This document shows positions 6,728-11,577 of a stretch of DNA of 11,577 bases, piece after piece. The notes beneath the pieces are model-generated. The model saw only the letters and a list, made by a program, of their open reading frames with translations. It searched no databases and was not told the DNA's origin. Source of the DNA: DASROJ01 sp035646975 (GTDB taxonomy: Bacteria; Acidobacteriota; Polarisedimenticolia; JACPZX01; DASXTC01); assembly GCA_035646975.1 (NCBI GenBank), contig DASROJ010000395.1:1-11577 (forward strand). The letters run 5' to 3'. Positions within the stretch are counted from its first letter, which is position 1. Each line of letters starts with the position of its first letter. The position numbers were made by a program, and so were the translations under genes.

Positions 6728-6744
6728 ACTCGGACAGGCTCCTA
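6728..6744 (-). repeat. Right terminal inverted repeat (repeat copy 4), overlapping the acpS stop codon
   Basis: Read on the - strand this is again TAGGAGCCTGTCCGAGT, and its first three bases (6744-6742) are the acpS stop codon. Orientation relative to the gene is the same as for the thiolase and gcdH copies. Confidence 0.85.
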
Positions 6745-7113
6745 CACGGCGGTGGCCATCGCGACGGCGTGCGTATCGGAGTGGGACAGCGAGATGTGCA
6801 GCTCGGTCACCCCGCGCCGGCGGGCGAGATCCAGGGCGCGTCCGGAGAGCCTTGCCGTCGGCACGCCGTCCACGGATCGGAGGATTTCGATGTCGCGCCA
6901 CAGAAAGGTCATGCCGCGCTTGACACCGAGCGCCTTGACGACGGCCTCCTTCGCGCTGAACCGCGCCGCGAAATGCCGCGCGGGCTCGCGGCGCGATTGG
7001 CAATAGGCCACCTCGCCCGGAAGGAACACATGCTCGATGAATCGATCGCCGCGGCGCTCGAGCACTCCGTTCACTCTTTCGATCTCGATGATGTCGACAC
7101 CGACGCCTTTCAT
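6742..7113 (-). CDS. acpS: Holo-[acyl-carrier-protein] synthase
   Basis: Transfers the 4'-phosphopantetheine of CoA to the serine of acyl carrier protein, activating it for fatty acid synthesis; cytosolic and normally trimeric. The 123 residues match the usual AcpS length. The N-terminal GVDIIEIERV motif has the Mg2+-binding Asp7, ARFSAKEAVVKAL (50-62) is the second signature with the metal-binding Glu, and ISLSHSDTHAVAMA (107-120) is the conserved C-terminal strand. The ATG at 7113 gives the family-like start MKGVGVDI; an in-frame ATG nine bases upstream (7122) is possible, and neither has a good Shine-Dalgarno. It is divergent from the aminotransferase gene. The TAG stop is provided by the right end of the inverted-repeat element, just at the expected natural C-terminus, so the protein looks intact. 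The exporter gene lies downstream on the same strand. Confidence 0.93.
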   Translation of the reverse strand: MKGVGVDIIEIERVNGVLERRGDRFIEHVFLPGEVAYCQSRREPARHFAARFSAKEAVVKALGVKRGMTFLWRDIEILRSVDGVPTARLSGRALDLARRRGVTELHISLSHSDTHAVAMATAV

Positions 7114-7154
7114 GGAGTTCATCTTAACACACCGTCGCCCGCGCGCCGCCCGTC

Positions 7155-7184
7155 TTGACCCTCGTCGATCGCATCTGGTAGTTT
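7155..7184 (+). promoter_or_regulatory. Predicted promoter of the class IV aminotransferase / NYN unit
   Basis: TTGACC (7155-7160), an 18-bp spacer and TAGTTT (7179-7184), with TGG directly before the -10 as in an extended -10. Spacing and the TCTGGTAG stretch match the gcdH promoter. Transcription would start near 7191, about 28 bases before the first ATG of the gene and about 11 bases before a six-codon upstream frame. Confidence 0.6.
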
Positions 7185-7201
7185 CGATCGTAGCGTCCCT
7201 C

Positions 7202-7222
7202 ATGTTCATCTCATACTCATGA
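7202..7222 (+). other. Possible upstream leader frame MFISYS overlapping the aminotransferase start
   Basis: ATG at 7202 opens six codons (MFISYS) that end in TGA at 7220-7222, overlapping the ATG at 7219-7221 as ATGA. It lies wholly inside the predicted leader. There is no Shine-Dalgarno for it or for the main start, so coupling is only a possibility and chance occurrence cannot be excluded. Confidence 0.2.
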
Positions 7223-8163
7223 TGATGCCTGCGATGCCCTTGATGCACACCAACGAGCTCGCCAATGTCAACGGTGCCGTCTCCGAGATCGAAAAAGCGT
7301 GCGTCCCCGTCCACGATCACGGGTTTCTCTATGGCGACGGCGTCTACGAGACCGTCCGCACCTACAGGAGCAGGCCGTTCTACCTGCCGGGCCATCTCGA
7401 CAGGCTGGCCCGCTCCGCAGACGCGATCCGCCTGAACCTTCCCTGGAGCCGTGGCCACATCGCCGACGAAGTGGACAGGACCATCAGGGCGGCCCTCCAG
7501 GCCGATCCCGGTTACGTCGGGGAGTTCGCCATCCGGATCATGACGACACGCGGCCAGGGTCCACTGGGATACGACCCGGATCTCTGTCCGCGCCCGACGC
7601 TGGTCATCCTGGTGACCCGTCTGCGGCAGCTCTCGGACCAGGATCGGCAGGCCGGAGTGGCCGCCATCATCTCCTCGGTCAGGCGCAATCCGATAGAAGC
7701 GCTCGACCCGCGGATCAAGTCTTCGAATCTCCTCAACAATATCCTTGCCGCGCAGCAGGCCAGGGACGCCGGCGCGGGCGAAGCGATACTTTTCAACACG
7801 GCCGGGTTCCTCGCCGAGGGCACGCTGACCAACGTGTTTTTCGTCAAGCACGGCCGTGTGATGACCCCCGGCCTCGACTGCGGCATTCTCAGCGGCATCA
7901 CCCGCGAGATCGTCCTCGAGCTTCTCCGCTCGCACGGCCTGCCGCACGAGGAAGGGAGCTACCGGCGCGAGGATCTGCTGGCGGCCGATGAGATCTTCCT
8001 CACCAGCACGACGCGGGAGATCATCCCGGTGGCGCGGCTCGAAGGGCGCGTCGTTCACCCCGGCGGGCGCGGTCCGATCACCGAACGCGTGCAGAGCCTG
8101 TTCCGGCAGCGTGTCGAAGCGATTCAAGAGGCCGAGTCCGAGTCCGAATCTTCCAGGGGTTGA
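7219..8163 (+). CDS. Class IV (fold type IV) PLP-dependent aminotransferase, branched-chain/D-amino acid type
   Basis: Pyridoxal-phosphate enzyme of 314 residues related to branched-chain amino acid aminotransferase (IlvE), D-amino acid aminotransferase and aminodeoxychorismate lyase (PabC). Visible family marks are VPVHDHGFLYGDGVYET (29-45), HLDRLARSA (59-67), the PLP lysine Lys167 in DPRIKSSNLLNN, the cofactor-binding Glu200 in AEGTLTNVF, and GILSGITRE (222-230). Members are hard to tell apart by these motifs; DPRIKSSN and LYGDGVYET are compatible with BCAT-like enzymes, so a substrate is not assigned. Several ATGs (7219, 7222, 7225, 7234, 7243) could be the start. The family-like N-terminus begins close to 7243, and none has a Shine-Dalgarno. 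It ends with an EAESESES tail coded by a short GAGTCC repeat. The NYN gene starts three bases after its stop, so the two are probably one operon. Confidence 0.85.
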   Translation: MMMPAMPLMHTNELANVNGAVSEIEKACVPVHDHGFLYGDGVYETVRTYRSRPFYLPGHLDRLARSADAIRLNLPWSRGHIADEVDRTIRAALQADPGYVGEFAIRIMTTRGQGPLGYDPDLCPRPTLVILVTRLRQLSDQDRQAGVAAIISSVRRNPIEALDPRIKSSNLLNNILAAQQARDAGAGEAILFNTAGFLAEGTLTNVFFVKHGRVMTPGLDCGILSGITREIVLELLRSHGLPHEEGSYRREDLLAADEIFLTSTTREIIPVARLEGRVVHPGGRGPITERVQSLFRQRVEAIQEAESESESSRG

Positions 8164-8166
8164 GCC

Positions 8167-9231
8167 ATGGACATCGATGGAAACAGGTTGCTGGCTCGCA
8201 TCGGCGCCGACGGGTTGCGGCGGGCCCTGCAGCGCAGTCTCGACAGGGATCGACTCGTCGAGCTGGCCGGTCTCTGCGGGATGGACGCCACCGAGGATGC
8301 GGCCCTCGTGGCCGAGGCATTGACACGGCGGGTGGTCGAAAGCGTCGACAGCGCCGCGCGCGACCTGATCCTCCACACGCTGGTGGCGGCCAACAAAGAG
8401 GAAATCGACCGCATTCATTCGATGTCTCCGGCTTCGCTGGAGCGCTCGGCCGAGGAGATCGACGACGCCGGCGCCGGCCGGATGCTTTTCGCCCTCGGTC
8501 TCGATGACCGCGACGCGAGCCTGGCCGCGATCGTCAGGCTGCGGGTCCGGCTGGCGGCGGACAGGGGGCCTCGCCTGGTCCGGGGGGCGGACGATGCGGA
8601 TGATGTCGAATCGCTCCGCCATGAGGTTCGCGATCTGCGGCGTCACCTCGAGGAGGTCGACGCTCGCCTGACGCGGGCGACGAACGACATCGCCGCGGAG
8701 ATGGCCGGGCGGAGGCAGGCCCGGCGGCCCGCGGGCGTTCAGGAGCAGGACCGTGTCGGGCTGTTCGTCGACGTGCAGAACATGTATTACGCGGCCAGGC
8801 AGCTCAACGCGCGCCTGGACTTCGGTGCCTTGATGGCGGCTGCGAGTCGGCAGCGTCGCCTCGTCCGGGCGATCGCCTACGTGGTGCAGAACCGCGACAT
8901 CGATCAGTCGGGCTTCCTGACGATGCTTCAGCAGAAGCGCTATTCAGTCCGCATCAAGGACCTGAAGGTCCGCCACGATGGATCCTCGAAAGGCGATTGG
9001 GACATGGAGATCGCCCTTGAAATCCTCCGCATGGCCGAGAGTCTCGATATCGTGGCGCTGGTGTCGGGTGACGGCGATTTCGCCTCGCTGGTGACGCAGG
9101 TCCGGTCGCTCGGCCCCAGGGTCGAGGTCTACTCGTTCACCGGGTCAACGGCCAAGGAGCTGATCCTGGCGGCCGACCGGCACATACCGATCGACGAGTC
9201 GTTCCTCCTCCGGACGCCCTCCACTTCCTGA
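8167..9231 (+). CDS. NYN-domain (PIN-like) putative ribonuclease with unrecognised N-terminal domain
   Basis: A 354-residue protein whose C-terminal half (195-345) is a NYN/LabA-type domain of the PIN-like nuclease fold, generally taken to act on RNA. Acidic positions expected in the active site are present: Asp202 and Asn205 in FVDVQNMYYA, Asp277/Asp279 in KGDWDMEIALEIL, and Asp302/Asp304 in VSGDGDFASLV. EVYSFTGSTAKELILAAD (320-337) is the usual end of the domain. Residues 1-135 are helical and I do not recognise them; 144-180 is charged and heptad-like, probably a coiled coil that links the two halves or mediates oligomers. The ATG at 8167 follows AGGGG (8155-8159) and lies three bases after the aminotransferase stop, so translation may be coupled. 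Substrate and partner are unknown. It converges on the lpxH-like gene 43 bases downstream. Confidence 0.8.
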   Translation: MDIDGNRLLARIGADGLRRALQRSLDRDRLVELAGLCGMDATEDAALVAEALTRRVVESVDSAARDLILHTLVAANKEEIDRIHSMSPASLERSAEEIDDAGAGRMLFALGLDDRDASLAAIVRLRVRLAADRGPRLVRGADDADDVESLRHEVRDLRRHLEEVDARLTRATNDIAAEMAGRRQARRPAGVQEQDRVGLFVDVQNMYYAARQLNARLDFGALMAAASRQRRLVRAIAYVVQNRDIDQSGFLTMLQQKRYSVRIKDLKVRHDGSSKGDWDMEIALEILRMAESLDIVALVSGDGDFASLVTQVRSLGPRVEVYSFTGSTAKELILAADRHIPIDESFLLRTPSTS

Positions 9232-9274
9232 GCGAGGGTCCCGCAGGCCGATCGACGCCCCGCGTGTCGCCGGC

Positions 9275-10000
9275 TCACGACGTGAAGTCGACGAACCGGC
9301 CAGGCTGCGTCCCCTCGAAGCAGAGGTAGCGATGATGGCCGCGCCACGTGGGAAGCACGTACACCTTTCCGTGCGGCAGGTCGATCTCGCGCTCCTCGTG
9401 GAAGTGGCCCAGGACGATGACGTCGCAGGTGGTAGCAAACAGAGCCTCGGCGTACTGCCGGCACTGCTCCATCGGAAAGTAGCTCTTGTGCCGGATGTTC
9501 GTCCCCGAGAGCTTCCGCTCGAGCCGCTCGCCGAGCGCGACGCCCCACCGTCCCGGCAGCAGCCTGAACAGGCCGTACACGGCGAAGCTCTTGCTCACCC
9601 GCTTCCAGAGGCGATACTGCCGGTCCTCCCGGTTCACCTCGTCTCCATGCGCCGCGAGGATCCTTCGGCCTCCATGGTTTTCCACGAGGAAGTCTTCCGC
9701 CACCTGCGCGAACGGGGCGTTGAGGTAGTTCCGCCGGATCGAGAAATCGCGGTTCCCTTCCACGAACTTGAGCACGACGCCGGCGGCGGCCAGACGTGTC
9801 AGCGCGTCGAGAACACGCTGCTGATGGGCCATCCGGAATTTCGGCTCGCCGAACCAGACGTTGAACAGATCGCCGAGCAGGCACACGGTGCCTGCAGCCG
9901 AACCGACCGTTTCGAGAAACCGGATGAAGCTGTCGACTTCGGCGTCATCCGTCGTCAGGTGGGAATCGGCAACGAAGACGAGCGGGCGCTGGTCGTTCAT
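9275..10000 (-). CDS. lpxH: LpxH-like metallophosphoesterase (UDP-2,3-diacylglucosamine pyrophosphohydrolase)
   Basis: Calcineurin-like phosphoesterase of 241 residues, the size of LpxH, which hydrolyses UDP-2,3-diacylglucosamine to lipid X and UMP at the inner membrane during lipid A synthesis. All metal motifs are present: Asp12-x-His14 (VADSH), Asp44 in LLGDLFNVWFG (LpxH has GDLFe.WiG), Asn83 in EGNRDF, His118 in AHGDEV, and His199-x-His201 in LGHFH. GNRDF and the GDLF.vWfG motif favour LpxH over other phosphoesterases. The middle region with KRVSKSFAVYGLFRLLPGRW could be the membrane-contacting cap. The C-terminal part differs from E. coli LpxH, so LpxH2 or a relative acting on another lipid nucleotide is possible. 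The start ATG at 10000 has a strong GGAGGAGGG Shine-Dalgarno and overlaps the tgt stop by four bases (ATGA). An open frame runs further upstream but lies inside tgt and is not used. Confidence 0.78.
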   Translation of the reverse strand: MNDQRPLVFVADSHLTTDDAEVDSFIRFLETVGSAAGTVCLLGDLFNVWFGEPKFRMAHQQRVLDALTRLAAAGVVLKFVEGNRDFSIRRNYLNAPFAQVAEDFLVENHGGRRILAAHGDEVNREDRQYRLWKRVSKSFAVYGLFRLLPGRWGVALGERLERKLSGTNIRHKSYFPMEQCRQYAEALFATTCDVIVLGHFHEEREIDLPHGKVYVLPTWRGHHRYLCFEGTQPGRFVDFTS

Positions 10001-11145
10001 GACCAACCCTCCTCCATGAGCCCGAGCGTCAGTCGGCTCCACGCGGCGTACCCCCCCGCGGCGATCGCCGCGCGCGCCGCCGTCATCAGCGATTCGTAGA
10101 AGAAGAGGTTGTGGATCGTGTTGAGACGCTGTCCGAGGATTTCCTTTGAAAGATGGAGATGGCGCAGGTAGGCGCGGCTGAACCCGCGGCAGGTGTAGCA
10201 GGAACAGCCGGGATCGATCGGTGACGGGTCCCCGGTGAATGCCTGGTTCTTGATGTGCATCAGCCCGCGTGAGGTGAACAGTGTCCCGTTGCGCGCGTTG
10301 CGCGTCGGCATGACGCAATCGAACATGTCGAACCCCGACCCGATCAGCTCGATCAGATCCGTCGGGGTTCCCAGCCCCATCATGTACCGTGGCGCGCCGG
10401 GTGGCAGCAGCCCGCCCATGAGCCGGCCGATGCCATGGATGCGCTCCGGCGGCTCCCCCACGCTCACGCCGCCGACGGCGTAGCCGTCAAAGCCGATCTC
10501 CACGATCGCCTGCGCATGCTCGCGACGCAGGTCTTCCTGGACACCGCCCTGGACGATTCCGAACAGAGCCCGGCTCTTCCCGTCGCCGAATGCCTGCTTG
10601 CAACGCGCCGCCCAGGCCGTGGTGCGGGACATCGCGCGGACGATGTCGTCACGTGGAGCCGTCGCGGGCGGGCACTCGTCGAGGACCATGCTGATGTCGG
10701 AGCCCAGCGCATTCTGCACCTCGATTGCCATTTCGGGTGTCAGCAGATGGAGCGAACCGTCGAGATGCGATCGGAATTCGACGCCATCCTCGCCGACGCG
10801 GCGAAGCGCCGCGAGACTGAACACCTGGAAGCCGCCGCTGTCGGTGAGTATCGGCCCAGGCCAGCTGATGAACCGATGAAGCCCACCGAGGCTCTCGATC
10901 ACCCGGTGGCCCGGCCGCAAGTAAAGATGATAGGTGTTTCCCAGGATGATCCGCGCCCCCGCCGCCATCAGCTCTTCGGGGCTGAGCGACTTGACCGCGC
11001 CGTAGGTCCCCACCGGCATGAACGTCGGCGTCTCGACGTCTCCGTGCGCGGTCGCCAGCCGGCCTCGCCGCGCGCCGGTCGGGTCCGTGCAGAGCAATTC
11101 GAATCGCAACGTGCCCACCGGCGTCACCTCGGCCTGGAGAGTCAC
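9997..11145 (-). CDS. tgt: Queuine/preQ1 tRNA-guanine transglycosylase
   Basis: Exchanges guanine-34 of GUN-anticodon tRNAs for preQ1 in queuosine synthesis; cytosolic homodimer. The 382 residues include all key positions, close to Z. mobilis numbering: Asp102 in TDSGGFQVFSL, nucleophile Asp276 in FDCVMPTRNARNG, and zinc ligands Cys314, Cys316, Cys319 and His345. Cys158 (VLDECPP) and Val229 (GVSVGEP) are the bacterial preQ1-type residues rather than the eukaryotic ones. GTG at 11145 overlaps the transporter stop as GTGA. A second GTG at 11118 is a good rival: it has GAGGTGA five bases upstream and gives MGTLRFELL, closer to the usual N-terminus. The gene is in a - strand cluster with the transporter and lpxH. 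No other queuosine gene (queA, queC-F) is seen in the window. Confidence 0.96.
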   Translation of the reverse strand: MTLQAEVTPVGTLRFELLCTDPTGARRGRLATAHGDVETPTFMPVGTYGAVKSLSPEELMAAGARIILGNTYHLYLRPGHRVIESLGGLHRFISWPGPILTDSGGFQVFSLAALRRVGEDGVEFRSHLDGSLHLLTPEMAIEVQNALGSDISMVLDECPPATAPRDDIVRAMSRTTAWAARCKQAFGDGKSRALFGIVQGGVQEDLRREHAQAIVEIGFDGYAVGGVSVGEPPERIHGIGRLMGGLLPPGAPRYMMGLGTPTDLIELIGSGFDMFDCVMPTRNARNGTLFTSRGLMHIKNQAFTGDPSPIDPGCSCYTCRGFSRAYLRHLHLSKEILGQRLNTIHNLFFYESLMTAARAAIAAGGYAAWSRLTLGLMEEGWS

Positions 11146-11577
11146 TGTTCAGGGACGCGGATTATACCGGAGGCGGCGCCGGGGCGCCGCAGCCTGGCCA
11201 GTGTCATCATGGCGGCGATGCCGGCGACGGGACCCAGCGCAAGGATCGGAAACGCCCATCGCCATCCCTCCGCCGTCGCGATGCGGGGCACCAGCTCGAT
11301 GGTCGCCAGCGTCAGCAGGAACCCCATCGACGTCTGCAGCGTGAGCGCGGTGCCCACGGCGTGCGCTGGCGCCACCTCGGTGACCAGCGCGCTGAACTGT
11401 GCCGAGTCGGCCACGACGAAGAAGCCCCAGATCCAGACAAGCGCGGCCACCAGCCACGGGCTGCAGCCGAACGACAACCCGACCAGAAGACAACAAGCGC
11501 CGCTGGCCCCCAGCGCGAGATTGACCAGCCGTTCGCGTCCGATCCTGTCGGCGGCCCAGCCCCCCCAGAGACAACCC
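11142..11577 (-). CDS. Major facilitator superfamily transporter, C-terminal part (5' truncated by window edge)
   Basis: The frame is open to the window edge (first full codon at about 11576), so the TTG at 11477 is only an internal codon. The visible 145 residues start with GCLWGGWAADRIGRERLV, an MFS motif A-like loop (G..aDR.GRrr) that sits between helices 2-3 and again between 8-9. About four hydrophobic segments follow, among them VNLALGASGACCLLVGLSFG, WLVAALVWIWGFFVVA, ALTLQTSMGFLLTLATIELV and WRWAFPILALGPVAGIAAMM, ending in a short polar tail. This fits the last helices of a 12-helix carrier. The substrate cannot be told from this part. Its TGA overlaps the GTG start of tgt by four bases, so the two genes are probably coupled. 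Confidence 0.8.
   Translation of the reverse strand, partial: GCLWGGWAADRIGRERLVNLALGASGACCLLVGLSFGCSPWLVAALVWIWGFFVVADSAQFSALVTEVAPAHAVGTALTLQTSMGFLLTLATIELVPRIATAEGWRWAFPILALGPVAGIAAMMTLARLRRPGAASGIIRVPEQ
11161..11166 (-). promoter_or_regulatory. Consensus -10 box TATAAT ahead of tgt
   Basis: A perfect TATAAT on the - strand, inside the last codons of the transporter gene. Transcription from it would begin near 11154 and leave a leader of about 36 bases with GAGGTGA before the GTG at 11118. No -35 match is found at 16-19 bp, where a GGCGCC-CC-GGCGCC inverted repeat sits instead. It could be an internal promoter or chance. Confidence 0.3.

Larger units (their letters stand above)
6530..6744. 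mobile_element. MITE-like non-autonomous element with perfect 17-bp terminal inverted repeats
   Basis: The left end TAGGAGCCTGTCCGAGT (6530-6546) and right end ACTCGGACAGGCTCCTA (6728-6744) are exact reverse complements. The 181-bp interior has no plausible gene but several hairpins: CCGATC/GATCGG (6572-6577, 6582-6587), CCGCAA/TTGCGG (6597-6602, 6622-6627) enclosing CCC-TTC-GGG, and GTCATC/GATGAC (6629-6634, 6652-6657). Both ends carry TA, which could be a TA target duplication as in IS630/mariner-type elements; a CTAG-type target is also possible because three of the four copies are preceded by C. The right end supplies the acpS TAG stop codon. In RNA read from acpS toward the exporter gene the ends would pair into a long closing stem. 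No transposase is in the window. Confidence 0.65.

Noticed and set aside
8130..8150. Short GAGTCC tandem at the end of the aminotransferase gene
   Set aside because: Only about two and a half units coding an acidic Glu-Ser tail; ordinary low-complexity end.
7114..8646. Long - strand open frame extending acpS upstream to 634 codons
   Set aside because: Only the last 123 codons look like protein; the rest is antisense to the aminotransferase and NYN genes and shows high-GC shadow composition.
10001..10318. Upstream extension of the lpxH-like frame
   Set aside because: It lies inside tgt in another frame, and the metallophosphoesterase motif begins only after the ATG at 10000, which has a strong Shine-Dalgarno.
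1..11577. CRISPR array, tRNA, rRNA or phage/defence island
   Set aside because: No regularly spaced repeats, no cloverleaf or rRNA stretch and no phage or defence genes were seen; the NYN protein alone does not make a defence system.

Overview
The window is a densely packed, GC-rich (estimated by eye at about 65%) bacterial chromosome segment. It holds eleven complete genes and two that are cut off by the window edges. No rRNA, tRNA or CRISPR array was seen. A class B penicillin-binding protein, a lipid A pathway hydrolase (LpxH-like) and bacterial-type Tgt point to a Gram-negative organism. The DUF4388-type protein and the G-C-rich promoters with 18-bp spacers would suit Acidobacteriota or a similar deep-branching lineage such as Myxococcota. 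This placement is inference, not proof.

Left part (1-3042, mostly + strand): the C-terminus of a penicillin-binding protein transpeptidase, then a thiolase, then a glutaryl-CoA dehydrogenase with its own promoter. Together the last two fit the lower part of lysine/tryptophan/aromatic degradation: glutaryl-CoA is oxidised to crotonyl-CoA, and later acetoacetyl-CoA is cleaved to acetyl-CoA. A convergent PCC/DUF296-domain gene (- strand) is back-to-back with a DUF4388 regulator-like gene; both have recognisable divergent promoters. A small secreted protein of unknown role follows the DUF4388 gene.

Middle part (5608-8163): on the - strand acpS is followed by a CDF zinc/cobalt exporter, separated by a 215-bp non-autonomous element with perfect 17-bp terminal inverted repeats. 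Divergent from acpS is a class IV aminotransferase in a two-gene unit with a NYN-domain nuclease that carries an unrecognised N-terminal domain.

Right part (9275-11577, - strand): MFS transporter (partial), tgt and lpxH-like genes in a tight cluster with 4-nt GTGA and ATGA stop/start overlaps, so they are probably co-translated.

The most unusual signal is a dispersed repeat with the 14-bp core TAGGAGCCTGTCCG. It occurs four times, and three copies begin exactly at the TAG stop codon of a gene (thiolase, glutaryl-CoA dehydrogenase, acpS). The fourth copy pairs with the acpS copy to form the ends of the 215-bp element. A TA-targeting, MITE-like element that restores the stop codon on insertion would explain this pattern.
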